Source: Bradyrhizobium sp. (GTDB lineage Bacteria; Pseudomonadota; Alphaproteobacteria; Rhizobiales; Xanthobacteraceae). Taken from it: DNA of 36,560 nucleotides. The notes under the pieces were generated by a model. That model was not told the origin of the DNA, ran no database searches, and was given only the letters and a program-made list of their open reading frames with translations. Made by a program: the position numbers and the translations under genes. The stretch is taken from the NCBI RefSeq assembly GCF_019244115.1, contig NZ_JAFATE010000344.1, positions 1 to 36,560 of the forward strand, read 5' to 3'. Shown in pieces: positions 1 through 11,685 of the stretch (position 1 is the stretch's first letter; each line of letters opens with the position of its first letter).

Positions 1-587
1 AGCGAGTTCTTCGGATAAACGAAAGGCTGGCCGACGGTGTATTTGTAGGCCATCGCCGCCAGCGTCGGGATCTTTGCGATCATCCGCATCGAGGCGATCA
101 TGCGCTGCTGCGGATCGTTGATGTCGGTGGAGTCGTGGTAGAACGCGGCCAGCGCGCCGACCGCCGCCACCATGATCGCCATCGGATGGGCGTCGCGCCG
201 AAAGCCCTGGAAGAAGCGCGCCATCTGCTCGTGCACCATCGTGTGATGGGTCACGCGGTAGTCGAAATCCTTCTTCTGTGCCGCGGTCGGCAGCTCCCCG
301 TAGAGCAGGAGATAGCAGGTCTCCAGGAAGTCCCCGTGTTCGGCGATCTGCTCGATCGGGTAGCCGCGATATTCGAGAATGCCGGCGTCGCCATCGATGT
401 AGGTGATTTTTGACTGGCAGCTCGCGGTCGAGGTGAAGCCGGGATCGTAGGTGAACATCCCGGACTGGCCATACAGTTTGCCGATGTCGATCACGTCAGG
501 ACCGACGGTGCCGCTCAGAATCGGGAGATCGTAGTTCTTGTTGCCGACGGTCAGCGTCGCGGTTTTTGTTTCGGATTTGGCGTCCAT
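1..587 (-). CDS. gltA: Citrate synthase, N-terminal part (gene runs off the left edge)
   Basis: Minus-strand reading from ATG at 587: [101 protein letters not shown]..., typical type I citrate synthase. Confidence 0.95.
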   Translation of the reverse strand, partial: MDAKSETKTATLTVGNKNYDLPILSGTVGPDVIDIGKLYGQSGMFTYDPGFTSTASCQSKITYIDGDAGILEYRGYPIEQIAEHGDFLETCYLLLYGELPTAAQKKDFDYRVTHHTMVHEQMARFFQGFRRDAHPMAIMVAAVGALAAFYHDSTDINDPQQRMIASMRMIAKIPTLAAMAYKYTVGQPFVYPKNS

Positions 588-753
588 CGTCAGTCCCCGA
601 TGAGCTCGTCGCGCTTGATGGCGCGTGGTTAAGACATGGCGAGGCAGGCCGAAAAATCCAGTATGTCGCGCCGCGCAAATGGGTAACGTATTGCCCTGTG
701 CACCGCAAGATGGGCGGAACCGCGGCCGTGAAACGACGGTTGCGGCTGGAAAA

Positions 754-2184
754 CTAGGTAACCTGATCCGCGAGCCGGTCCAGGCATTCCTCGCGACCGA
801 GCACCGCCAAGACATCGAAAATACCGGGCGATGTGGTGCGGCCGGTCAACGCCGCTCGCAGCGGTTGGGCCACCGCGCCGAGTTTCAGGTTGCTCGCCTC
901 GGCAAAGGCGCGCATGGCGGCCTCCGTGGTCTCGCCGCTCCAGGGCGACACTTCGGCGAGCGCGTCGCGCAGGCGGCCGATCAGGGCGCGGTTTTCCGCC
1001 GTCAGCACGCCCAGAGCCTTCGGCTCGATCTCGATCGGCCGGTCGGCAAAGATGAAGTAGGAGCCGTCGATCAGCTCGATCAGGGTTTTGGCCCGCTCTT
1101 TCAGGCTCGGCATCGCCTGCAAAAGTTGCGTGCGCGTGGTCTGGTTGAGTTTTGGCTTGAGCTCCGCCCCCTTGGGCACGTAGTCCAGCACCGCCTCGAA
1201 CATCTTGACCAGCGCCGCATCGTCACTGTGGCGGATATAGTGGCCGTTGAGGTTTTCCAGCTTGGCGAAATCGAAGCGGGCGGCCGAGCGGCCGATCGCG
1301 GGCAGGTCGAACGCCTCGATCATCTCCTGCGTCGAAAAGATTTCCTGGTCGCCATGGCTCCAGCCGAGTCGCACCAGGTAATTCCTGAGGGCCGCCGGCA
1401 GGTAGCCCATGGCGCGATAGGCATCGACACCGAGCGCGCCGTGGCGTTTCGACAGTTTTGAGCCGTCCGGGCCGTGGATCAGCGGGATATGGGACATGCT
1501 GGGGACGGTCCAGTCCAGCGCGTCGTAGATCTGCTTCTGGCGCGCCGCATTGATCAGATGATCGTCGCCGCGGATGATGTGGGTGACGCCCATGTCGTGG
1601 TCGTCGACGACGACGGCGAGCATGTAGGTCGGCGTGCCGTCGCCCCGCAGCAGCACGAGATCGTCGAGATTTTCGTTCTGCCAGACCACGCGGCCTTGGA
1701 CCTGGTCTTCGATCACGGTCTCGCCGGTCAGCGGCGCGCGCAGGCGGATCGTCGGCTTCATGCCGGCGGGCGCGTCCTTAAGGTCGCGATCGCGCCACAT
1801 CCCGTCATAGAGGCGGGTACGCCCCTCGCGGCGGGCCTTTTCGCGCATGGCGGCCAGTTCCTCTGGCGTGGCGTAACAGTGATAGGCTTTTCCGGCCGCC
1901 AGCAGTTGCTCGGCCACCTCGCGGTGGCGCGCGGCGCGGCTGAACTGGTAGATGACGTCGTCGTCCCAATCGAGCTCGAGCCATTTGAGGCCGTCCAAAA
2001 TGGCGTCGATGGCCGCCTTGGTCGACCGCTCGCGGTCGGTATCCTCGATGCGCAGCAGCATCTTGCCGCCGCGCCCCCGCGCATAGAGCCAGTTGAACAG
2101 CGCGGTACGGGCGCCTCCGATGTGGAGGAAACCGGTCGGGGAGGGGGCAAAGCGCGTGACGATGGGATCGGTCATTGACGGCAA
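754..2184 (-). CDS. gltX: Glutamate--tRNA ligase
   Basis: 476 aa ORF; HIGH-type motif [19 protein letters not shown] and KLSKRHGA (KMSKS-type) motif. Confidence 0.96.
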   Translation of the reverse strand: MPSMTDPIVTRFAPSPTGFLHIGGARTALFNWLYARGRGGKMLLRIEDTDRERSTKAAIDAILDGLKWLELDWDDDVIYQFSRAARHREVAEQLLAAGKAYHCYATPEELAAMREKARREGRTRLYDGMWRDRDLKDAPAGMKPTIRLRAPLTGETVIEDQVQGRVVWQNENLDDLVLLRGDGTPTYMLAVVVDDHDMGVTHIIRGDDHLINAARQKQIYDALDWTVPSMSHIPLIHGPDGSKLSKRHGALGVDAYRAMGYLPAALRNYLVRLGWSHGDQEIFSTQEMIEAFDLPAIGRSAARFDFAKLENLNGHYIRHSDDAALVKMFEAVLDYVPKGAELKPKLNQTTRTQLLQAMPSLKERAKTLIELIDGSYFIFADRPIEIEPKALGVLTAENRALIGRLRDALAEVSPWSGETTEAAMRAFAEASNLKLGAVAQPLRAALTGRTTSPGIFDVLAVLGREECLDRLADQVT

Positions 2185-2297
2185 GCGTGGGCAGGTGTTC
2201 GGAAGGCGGGTGTATAGCAGGTACCGTGCATAACTAAAGCCTTCCTTGAGACAAGCGGATTTGGCAGATAGTCGATTGATTCCTGAGGGAAAGACTG

Positions 2298-3977
<1,680 letters not shown>

Positions 3978-4014
3978 GTGCGCCGAGCTTTCCTCCGCTT
4001 TCTCGGTTTGTTCC

Positions 4015-4044
4015 GCTATCCCGGAGCTGACTACCTCCGGTAGC
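4015..4044 (+). terminator. Hairpin downstream of glnS, possible terminator
   Basis: GCTA-tc-CCGGAG-ctgactac-CTCCGG-TAGC inverted repeat 38 nt after the glnS stop; no clear U-tract. Confidence 0.35.
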
Positions 4045-4069
4045 TTAACGCTCTCTGGATCTCCGGGGC

Positions 4070-6358
4070 GTGGGGCATATGGCGGAGCCGGGCAGAAGGC
4101 CGCGGACGCAGGGAATTGCCGGGACCTGGCCGCTCGGTGGACGGGCGCAGGCCGGCGGTTTTGCGCCAGTCGACTTCGAGGCCTGGTCGTCGTTCGTCGC
4201 CAGGCTCAAGGCGTGGATTCGCGCGGAAGCGGGCGCCGGCCGGCTTTTGCCCTGGGTGCCGGTCGCCTTCGGGGCCGGCATTGCGCTGTATTTCACGGCC
4301 GACCGCGAGCCCGTGCTGTGGGTCACGGCGCTGCCCGCATTGGTTCTGTGCGGCGTCTGCTGGCCGATGCGGCGGCACCGGCTGTTCGCGGTCGCCGTCC
4401 TGCTCGCGGCAGTGGCATCGGGCTTTGCGACCGCGACCTTCCGGACCGCCCACGTTGGCCACACCGTGCTGGCGCGGCCGCTCTATTCGGTCGCGCTGTC
4501 GGGCTTTGTCGAGACGCGCGATATCCGCGAGAAGACCGACCGTTTCGTGCTGCGCGTGACGGCGATGGAAAGCCAGCGCGGGCATGTGACGCTCGACCGC
4601 GTCAGGCTATCGGTTAAAAAGGGGACCGCACCCGACGTCGGCAGTTTCGTCGAGCTAAAGGCGCGGCTGATGCCGCCGCTCGCGCCGCTTCGCCCGGGGT
4701 CCTACGACTTCGCCCGCGACCTGTTTTTTCAGGGCATCGGCGCCTCAGGCTTTGCGATGGGTGCGATCAGGACTGCCGCGCCGCCCGAGAGCGGCGGCCT
4801 CGCGCTGCGCTATGCGGCCCTCATGCAGAACCTGCGCGATGCGATCGACGCCCGCATCCGCACCCGGCTCGATGGCGACGAGCGGGCAATCGCGACCGCG
4901 CTCCTGACCGGGCGGCGCGATGCGATCACCGAGCCCGTCAATGATGCAATGTTCATCTCGGGGCTCGGCCACGTGCTGTCGATCTCCGGCTATCACATGG
5001 CCGTGGTCGCCGGCGTCGTCTTCTTTGCCGTGCGCGCGCTGCTCGCGCTGTTTCCCGCGCTGACCGTCGGTTTTCCGATCAAGAAGTGGGCGGCCGCCGC
5101 GGCGCTCGCCGCATCCGCCTTCTATCTGCTGCTGTCGGGCGCCGAGGTCGCGACGCAAAGATCATTCTACATGACGGCGGTCGTCCTGATCGCGGTGATC
5201 GTCGATCGCCGCGCCATCACCTTCCGCACGCTGGCGCTGGCCGCGATGATCGTGCTCGTGATCGCGCCGGAGGCGCTGGTGCATCCGAGTTTCCAGATGT
5301 CGTTCGCGGCGACGCTCGGCCTGGTCGCGCTGGTGCAGTTCGGCATGCCGCGGCTGCTTGCCTCCGCCGACAGCTCCACGACGGCGCGGGTGGCGCTGTG
5401 GAGCGGGCGGGAACTCATGATGCTGCTGTTCGCCTCGCTGGTGGCGGGGCTTGCGACCACGCCCTATGCGGCCTTTCATTTCCACCGCGTGACGCCTTAC
5501 GGCGTGCTCGCCAATCTCGCGGCAATGCCGGTGGTCTCGGCGGTGGTGATGCCTGCGGGAATCATCGGGCTGCTCGCCATGCCATTCGGCTTCGACGGGG
5601 TGTGCTGGCAAGCGATGGGCCTCGGCATCGACTGGATGATCGCGGTGACGCGGTGGGTTGCGGCGCTCCCCGGGGCGGTCGGACGCGTCGCCGGGTTCGG
5701 CGCCGGTCCCCTCATCCTCGCGAGCCCTGGCCTCATCCTGCTCGGCTTGCTGCGCACACCGCTGCGCTGGTCGGGCGCGGCCTTGCTCGCGCTGGCGGTC
5801 GTGTGGGCCGCGGCTACGCCCCGGCCGGATATCCTGATCTCCGGCGATGGGCACAACGTCGCCGTGCGGGGCCGGGATGGGCAATTGCATCTGATGCGGA
5901 CCAGCAAGGACGCCTTCCTGTTCAAGGAATGGCTGGCGGCGGATGCGGACGCGCGCGGCGTGACCGATCCGTCACTCTCGAGCGGCGTCTCCTGCGACGA
6001 AGCGGGTTGCGTGGTGCCGAAGGCCGACGGCGCGCTGGTCGCGCTCAGCCTGCGCGCCGACGCGCTGGCCGATGACTGCGCGCGGGCCGCACTCGTCGTC
6101 AGTGCGCGGCAAGCGCCCGCGTCCTGCGCCGCCTCGGTGATCGGCCGCGAGCGCGTGCATCGGGAGGGCGCGCTGGCGCTGCGGCAGCGGGGCGATGGCT
6201 TTGTCGTGGACGCGGTCAGGCCGCGCGGCATGGACCGGCCCTGGTCGCCGGCGACGGGCGCTGGCGCAGAGACCGATACGTCGTTTATTCCGAAAGCTTC
6301 GGCGCCGCGCGGGCCGGACGCGACACCCTCCGAGGCCGACCTTCAAGCGGACGACTAG
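4070..6358 (+). CDS. comEC: ComEC/Rec2-family competence/DNA uptake channel protein (start GTG 4070 or ATG 4079)
   Basis: 762 aa polytopic protein; ComEC competence-domain motifs GLGHVLSISGYHMAVVAGVVFF, GLATTPYAAFHFHRVTPYGVLANLAAMPVVS. Confidence 0.9.
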   Translation: MGHMAEPGRRPRTQGIAGTWPLGGRAQAGGFAPVDFEAWSSFVARLKAWIRAEAGAGRLLPWVPVAFGAGIALYFTADREPVLWVTALPALVLCGVCWPMRRHRLFAVAVLLAAVASGFATATFRTAHVGHTVLARPLYSVALSGFVETRDIREKTDRFVLRVTAMESQRGHVTLDRVRLSVKKGTAPDVGSFVELKARLMPPLAPLRPGSYDFARDLFFQGIGASGFAMGAIRTAAPPESGGLALRYAALMQNLRDAIDARIRTRLDGDERAIATALLTGRRDAITEPVNDAMFISGLGHVLSISGYHMAVVAGVVFFAVRALLALFPALTVGFPIKKWAAAAALAASAFYLLLSGAEVATQRSFYMTAVVLIAVIVDRRAITFRTLALAAMIVLVIAPEALVHPSFQMSFAATLGLVALVQFGMPRLLASADSSTTARVALWSGRELMMLLFASLVAGLATTPYAAFHFHRVTPYGVLANLAAMPVVSAVVMPAGIIGLLAMPFGFDGVCWQAMGLGIDWMIAVTRWVAALPGAVGRVAGFGAGPLILASPGLILLGLLRTPLRWSGAALLALAVVWAAATPRPDILISGDGHNVAVRGRDGQLHLMRTSKDAFLFKEWLAADADARGVTDPSLSSGVSCDEAGCVVPKADGALVALSLRADALADDCARAALVVSARQAPASCAASVIGRERVHREGALALRQRGDGFVVDAVRPRGMDRPWSPATGAGAETDTSFIPKASAPRGPDATPSEADLQADD

Positions 6359-6373
6359 AGCTGTTGAGACCCA

Positions 6374-6610
6374 TTACGGCTGTTGATCCGCGTGATCCGC
6401 AGATGATTCCGCGATGTCGAACGTGCCGAGCCGGAATTCATCCGGCGCGTCGGCGTCGGACGCAACCTCGACGAGCGTGAACGACGCGTCCGGATAGCGC
6501 TCCCATACCGCAAGATCGTCGGACGTGACGGTGAGCCAGCCGAACGTGAACATGTAGCGCCCGGGTTTGGTGACCCGACCGGCCTTCTGCCAGGTAATCT
6601 TGTTGACCAC
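6374..6610 (-). CDS. Conserved hypothetical small protein
   Basis: 78 aa ORF MVNKITWQKAGRVTKPGRYMFTFGWLTVTSDDLAVWERYPDASFTLVEVAS..., protein-like composition, complete between start and stop. Confidence 0.6.
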   Translation of the reverse strand: MVNKITWQKAGRVTKPGRYMFTFGWLTVTSDDLAVWERYPDASFTLVEVASDADAPDEFRLGTFDIAESSADHADQQP

Positions 6611-6701
6611 GAAACTGTTGACCGAGGGGTATCACCCCTCGGCGAACAGCGAGACATCGCCGAGGGCAGAAAATTGCTGTCGAAGCCTTGAGCCGCCGAA
6701 C

Positions 6702-7124
6702 TTATCCGATCGGTGTCCGTTCGACAACCGGAGCAGCCGGCGTCTGATGCTTGTGCTCGACGGGCGCATGCGTGACGGGCAACTGCAGCACGGTTACCCG
6801 CTGTCCTTCGCAGAGTTGCGTCACCAGCACATAGCTGCCATCGGCGAATTCCACCGCGTCATGATGCCGGTAGGGTATGTCGCGATCGATCTGGTTGAAT
6901 TTCCCGACGCGCGAATCGATCGTCTTGGTCCAGATCCAACGGTTATCGTACCGGACGTTGTCGGCGAATGCGAGTTCGGTGCCGGGCAGCATGCACACCG
7001 CGACATTGAGATCGGTCTCGGAGGCAAAGCCGCGTGTCGCGGTGCCGCGGAATGTCGTGGTTACCAAGGTTTCTCCAACTTTGGCCGGGCGCGTCGCGAC
7101 GGCGTGTAAGCTATAGTCACACAT
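6702..7124 (-). CDS. Hypothetical protein (about 140 aa)
   Basis: MCDYSLHAVATRPAKVGETLVTTTFRGTATRGFASETDLNVAVCMLPGTELAFADNV...; start at ATG 7124 preceded by GAGGAG ribosome-binding site; the longer ORF start at 7169 is less likely. Confidence 0.65.
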   Translation of the reverse strand: MCDYSLHAVATRPAKVGETLVTTTFRGTATRGFASETDLNVAVCMLPGTELAFADNVRYDNRWIWTKTIDSRVGKFNQIDRDIPYRHHDAVEFADGSYVLVTQLCEGQRVTVLQLPVTHAPVEHKHQTPAAPVVERTPIG

Positions 7125-7682
7125 TGGTCTGCTCCTCGTTCTCGATAGAGCCAGCGCCCTGAGAGGCACCGCCTCTATCAGTGGACAATAAGCGCGCTAT
7201 TGTTCGCTTCATTATGGGCAATTCTACGATCAATGCGCGCAACCGTTCGATCACAAATGCGTGGACGTTCTTTGTGCCTGCGTGCGGCTGTGAGCGCAAA
7301 GGTCTAGGCTGTTTGCGTGGCTAAGGGCTGATCTCGCTGGAATCGATACGCCTCTTGCTCGAAAGGCGTTTCGATGAAATGGGAGCTTTGTCGCGCCGGT
7401 CTCGCGAGCGAAGAGCGCACGCGAACACCCGTCGCAAGATGAGCGCGGCGCTGCTCGCAAGCAACAACTCAGGATCCCGCGATTGTTTTCATTCGTGCGA
7501 CGATGAGTCACGCTTTGGTGAGGCGCGGCCAGGACCGAACGTGCCCGGCAATCACTCAAAGTCGTTGCGACGCGCTGGCCGCGATCGCGACCGACTGATT
7601 ATGAGTTCTGCTTGAAGATCCGTCGGCGCGGCGGGTGAACGCCAAGCGCGGTAACCGCATGGTTCACTTGATGAGACGAGTG

Positions 7683-7740
7683 CCCCCACCTCAGCCCTCC
7701 CCCGCAGGCGGGTCGCAGGCCGGGGAGGGAGCCCTCACCG
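7683..7740. repeat. GC-rich palindromic intergenic repeat (CCTCCCCCGC...GGGGAGGG type)
   Basis: cccccacctcagccctcccccgcaggcgggtcgcaggccggggagggagccctcaccg in the lexA-distal intergenic region; similar to the element at 26053-26108. Confidence 0.5.
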
Positions 7741-7857
7741 ATGCGGCACTCAATTCAACCTTGGCTCATCGCGCTGTACTGGCAGCATCACGCAGCGCGG
7801 CTGCACCAGCTGCAGGGCTGGCGCATCGCAGAAAACGAATTCTCCCGGCAGTCCCGC

Positions 7858-8562
7858 TCAATACTTTCGATATAGGCCGACCAGCTTGCCTTGAATTTTG
7901 ACCCGGTTCGGCGGCAGGATGCGCACCTCATAGGCCGTGTTCGCCGGCTCGAGCGCAATGGATGCGCCGCGGCGGCGGAAACGTTTTAGGGTTGCTTCCT
8001 CCTCGTCGATCAGCGCGACCACGATGTCGCCGGTCTCGGCGGTCTCGTTGCGCTGGATCAGCGCCATGTCGCCATCGAGAATGCCCGCATCGACCATCGA
8101 ATCGCCGCGCACTTCGAGCGCATAGTGCTCACCCGAGCCGAGCATGTCCGGGGGCACGCTGATGGTGTGGCTGCGCGTCTGCAGGGCCTCGATCGGCGTG
8201 CCCGCCGCGATGCGGCCCATCACCGGTACGGCCACCGGGCGTTCGCCGCTGTCATCCGCGCCGGCGCTGGCCGCGCGCACCTTGCCGAGATTGCCCTCGA
8301 TGACGCTCGGCGTAAAACCGCGACGGCTGGAGCCACCAGCCGCCGAAAGCTCGGGCAGCTTGATCACCTCGATGGCGCGCGCCCGGTTCGGCAGGCGGCG
8401 GATGAAGCCGCGTTCTTCGAGCGCGGTGATCAGCCGGTGAATGCCGGACTTCGAGCGCAGATCAAGCGCGTCCTTCATCTCGTCGAAGGAGGGAGGGACG
8501 CCGGCCTCTTTGAGCCGCTCATTGATGAAACGCAGAAGTTCGTACTGTTTGCGCGTGAGCAT
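7858..8562 (-). CDS. lexA: LexA SOS repressor
   Basis: [66 protein letters not shown]; Ala-Gly cleavage site (GRIAAGTP), S24 peptidase Ser (GDSMVDAGI) and Lys; start trimmed to ATG 8562. Confidence 0.96.
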   Translation of the reverse strand: MLTRKQYELLRFINERLKEAGVPPSFDEMKDALDLRSKSGIHRLITALEERGFIRRLPNRARAIEVIKLPELSAAGGSSRRGFTPSVIEGNLGKVRAASAGADDSGERPVAVPVMGRIAAGTPIEALQTRSHTISVPPDMLGSGEHYALEVRGDSMVDAGILDGDMALIQRNETAETGDIVVALIDEEEATLKRFRRRGASIALEPANTAYEVRILPPNRVKIQGKLVGLYRKY

Positions 8563-8679
8563 CGCGATCAAGTCCCCCGGTTGATGCCGTCCTGAAAATG
8601 TTCGAAATCGCTTATCGAGCAGGCTTGCCGAGGCTACCTGCAACCAGCGCTCGAAACAAATCATGAACGAACACTATAT

Positions 8680-8694
8680 GTTCGGTATGTGTTC
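8680..8694. promoter_or_regulatory. Alphaproteobacterial SOS box GTTC-N7-GTTC upstream of lexA
   Basis: GTTCGGTATGTGTTC at 8680-8694, 118 bp upstream of the lexA start. Confidence 0.85.
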
Positions 8695-9022
8695 CGCAAC
8701 TCCTTAATTTGCGGTGAACGCGGTAAATGTCGCGCGCCAACGCGAAGCGGGCGGTCCGATTATACCGACGTCTGAAATCGGGCCGAACGTATCGTCGATG
8801 ACTGCCGGTGCGAGCCGGGCATGTCGCAGATGTGCCTGTGCCGCAGCCGGATCGACGAAACTGCGACCCCGCAACGGCCGCGCGGAACTGGCATCGTGCG
8901 GCCGCGAATCGTCCGTTCGGATCTCATCGCGCTCGCAAAGCCAGTTCGGCGCGCGCACCGCTGCGCTGAGCGCGTCCCGCGATGGCGGCATGCGCGAATC
9001 AGCACCGGTCAATGCGGTGCGA

Positions 9023-10564
9023 TTAATGCACCGCGGCGTACAGAATCTTGTCCTGGGTGGCCTCGGCCGCGTTGAACTCGGCGACAATGCGGCCCGTGCG
9101 GGCCACCAGGATACGGTCGGAGACCGCGAGAATTTCGGGCAGATAGGACGAGATCACCACCACGGCTTTGCCCTCGTCGGCGAGGCGGCGGATCTCGGCA
9201 TGGATATGGGGAATGGTGCCGACGTCGACGCCGCGCGTCGGCTCGTCGAAAATGACGATCGAGGGATCCTGGCCGAGCGATTTGGCCAGCACCACCTTCT
9301 GCTGGTTGCCGCCGGACAGTTCGACAATTTTCGCCTTGCGCTGCAGCGCGTTGATCTTGAGCCGCTCGACCCAGTAGTTGGCCAGTTTCGAGCGGCGGGC
9401 GCGCGACAGCAGGAAGCTGAAACCTAATCTTGTGGCGAGCTTGCCGATATAGACGTTGTCGTCGACGATCATGGTTTCGAAGAAGCCGTTGGCCTTGCGG
9501 TCCTCGGTGATGTAGGCGATGCCATCGTCGATCGCCTGCCGCGGCACGCGGTAGCGGATCGGCTTGCCGCGCAGCCGGATCGTGCCGCCATTGACCAGAT
9601 TGCGCTTGAGCGCCCCGAAGATGATTTTTGCGATCTCGGTGCGGCCTGACCCGATCAGGCCGGCGATGCCGACCACTTCGCCGGCATAGACCGAGAACGA
9701 CATGTTCTTGACCACCATGCCCATGGTGACGTTCTCGACCGTCAGCACTTTCTCGCGGCGCTGGTTGGCCGCCTTGCTGCGCTGATAGATCCCCTGCGCC
9801 ACCTGGCGGCCGACCATGTGCTGCACCAGCGCGTCGCGGTTGAGCGATTTCGCCGGCGCCGTGATCACCAGCCGCCCGTCGCGGAGCACGGTGATGCGGT
9901 CGGCGATCTGCAGCGATTCTTCCAGCGCGTGCGAGATGTAGATGATGGCAACGCCGCGCGCGCGCAGGTCGCGGACCAGATGGAAGAAGTGCACGATCTC
10001 TTCCGGCGTCAGGCTTGCCGTCGGCTCGTCAAAGATGATGATGCGCGCCTTGTTGTAGATCGCGCGCGCGATCTCGACCATCTGCTTCTTGGCGGTGCCG
10101 AGCAGAGCGACGGGCGTCGCCGGGTCGACGTGGAAATTGAGCGATTGCAAAAGCTGCTGCGCCTGGATGTTCAGGGTGCGAAAACGCGTCAGCAGTTTTT
10201 CGTTGCCGAGCTCGATGTTCTGGGCCGCCGTCATGGTCGGGACCAGGCTGGTCTCCTGATAGACCATGCAGATGCCGGCCGCGAGCGCATCGCGCGGCTG
10301 CCCGAAATCGACGCGGCGGCCATCGACATGGATGTCGCCCGACGTGAGCTGGATCGCGCCGGCGATCGCCTTGCACAGCGTCGATTTTCCGGCGCCGTTC
10401 TCGCCGACCAGCGCATGGACCTCGCCGGCGAAGAGATCGAAGTCAATACCCTCGATGGCGTGGACGCCGCCGTAGATCTTGGCTCCGCCGGTGACCTGCA
10501 GCACCGGTTTGCGGGTCTGATCGGCGGCACCGGTCGCGTTGGCAAGCGTGGCGGTGTCGTTCAT
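9023..10564 (-). CDS. Sugar-type ABC transporter ATP-binding protein (RbsA/MglA-like, two ABC domains)
   Basis: Walker A GENGAGKST, second-domain signature LSGGNQQKV; 1-nt stop/start overlap (TGATG) with the upstream gene; likely ATG start at 10564 (ORF track extends to a TTG at 10567). Confidence 0.93.
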   Translation of the reverse strand: MNDTATLANATGAADQTRKPVLQVTGGAKIYGGVHAIEGIDFDLFAGEVHALVGENGAGKSTLCKAIAGAIQLTSGDIHVDGRRVDFGQPRDALAAGICMVYQETSLVPTMTAAQNIELGNEKLLTRFRTLNIQAQQLLQSLNFHVDPATPVALLGTAKKQMVEIARAIYNKARIIIFDEPTASLTPEEIVHFFHLVRDLRARGVAIIYISHALEESLQIADRITVLRDGRLVITAPAKSLNRDALVQHMVGRQVAQGIYQRSKAANQRREKVLTVENVTMGMVVKNMSFSVYAGEVVGIAGLIGSGRTEIAKIIFGALKRNLVNGGTIRLRGKPIRYRVPRQAIDDGIAYITEDRKANGFFETMIVDDNVYIGKLATRLGFSFLLSRARRSKLANYWVERLKINALQRKAKIVELSGGNQQKVVLAKSLGQDPSIVIFDEPTRGVDVGTIPHIHAEIRRLADEGKAVVVISSYLPEILAVSDRILVARTGRIVAEFNAAEATQDKILYAAVH

Positions 10565-11682
10565 CAAAATTCTCCCGGTGCGAGCAGGAGGCAGCCTGCG
10601 CCTCGGCTTGCAATCACCGCGCCTTGCGGTGTTGCGCAGGCACCGGTGATGCCGTGGAAGCGGCCGCCGGCGCGGCTATGAATGCTGTCGGTCGCTTCGC
10701 CATCGCCGTCCAGATGGACAAGCAACCCATAGGAGCGCGGCGGTGCCCACGGCTTCTGAATGCCGAGCGCCTTGACGCCCCCAATCTGCATCGGCTCGAG
10801 ACAATCGGCCCCGCCCGCATAGGCCGGTGCGATCCAGTAGTCGGGCGGCATGCCGGCGATCATCTCCTGACGGAAATCGTCCTCTTTCAGCACGAACTCG
10901 ATCAGATGGGTGCGGCGCGCGAACAGGCCGAGATAGAACCCTCCGCGCCCGTCCGATTTGAGCCGGGCTGGATAGCCGGGCAGGTTGCGCTGGATGACGA
11001 TGGGGTGTCCTGCTCCGCTGCCAGACAGCGCCATGCGGCTGATCCGGTGGGCCCAGCTCTCGGTGAACCAGAGTTCGCTGCGATTGGGCGCAATCGCGAT
11101 CCCATAGGGATAGTGCAGGCCTTGCAGCAGCGTCGCCGGCGATCCCAGCGACGCGTCGCAGGCGATCAGGCGGCCGTGGTGCCGCTTTTCCATCAGGTCG
11201 CGGCGCCAGGCGTCAGGCGGGCGGCCGCTTGAGCCCTCGACGGCGAAGATGCGGCCGTCTGCGCTCGCCGCGACCGATGTCAGCCCGGCCAGCATCTGAC
11301 CATCGACCGCGTTGAGCCAGTGCGGGTTTGGTCGGGCAGGATCAAGCGCGACCAGCCCGCGTCCGGCGACACAGACGAGCAGCCGCCCATCGGGATGAAC
11401 CGCAAGCCCCCCGGCGTCGCCCTCGAACTCGGCCACGACCGCGCGTGATGCAAAACCGTCGCCCGACAGTCGGAGAACGCATTTTCCCGCGGAAACGAAC
11501 AGGGCGCCATCGGCCGCGGCAACGACATCGTCGAGGCCGGGCAGGGGATCGCCGATGACGGTGCAGGCATCGAGCCGGTCGTTCGGGCTGAGCGCGCCGT
11601 CGAGCGGCGGGATCGCGTTGTCTTCGCCGTCGCGGTTGATGACGCTGCGGATGTCGCGGAGAAAATGGTCGAACAGTCCCAC
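10564..11682 (-). CDS. Strictosidine synthase-like/SMP-30-type beta-propeller protein
   Basis: 372 aa; GTG start; motifs WFTESWAHRISRMALSG, IVIQRNLPGYPARLKSDGRGGFYLGLF resembling strictosidine synthase/APMAP-like proteins. Confidence 0.8.
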   Translation of the reverse strand: MGLFDHFLRDIRSVINRDGEDNAIPPLDGALSPNDRLDACTVIGDPLPGLDDVVAAADGALFVSAGKCVLRLSGDGFASRAVVAEFEGDAGGLAVHPDGRLLVCVAGRGLVALDPARPNPHWLNAVDGQMLAGLTSVAASADGRIFAVEGSSGRPPDAWRRDLMEKRHHGRLIACDASLGSPATLLQGLHYPYGIAIAPNRSELWFTESWAHRISRMALSGSGAGHPIVIQRNLPGYPARLKSDGRGGFYLGLFARRTHLIEFVLKEDDFRQEMIAGMPPDYWIAPAYAGGADCLEPMQIGGVKALGIQKPWAPPRSYGLLVHLDGDGEATDSIHSRAGGRFHGITGACATPQGAVIASRGAGCLLLAPGEF

Positions 11683-11685
11683 GGC

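Noticed and set aside
4031-6346. Multiple antisense/alternate-frame ORFs over comEC
   Set aside because: Shadow frames of a high-GC gene without protein-like composition
7355-7901. Short ORFs in the lexA-distal intergenic region
   Set aside because: Overlap palindromic repeat DNA and lack RBS or conserved-looking composition
8714-9427. 237 aa plus-strand ORF crossing into the ABC ATPase gene
   Set aside because: Largely antisense to the ATPase gene; no domain
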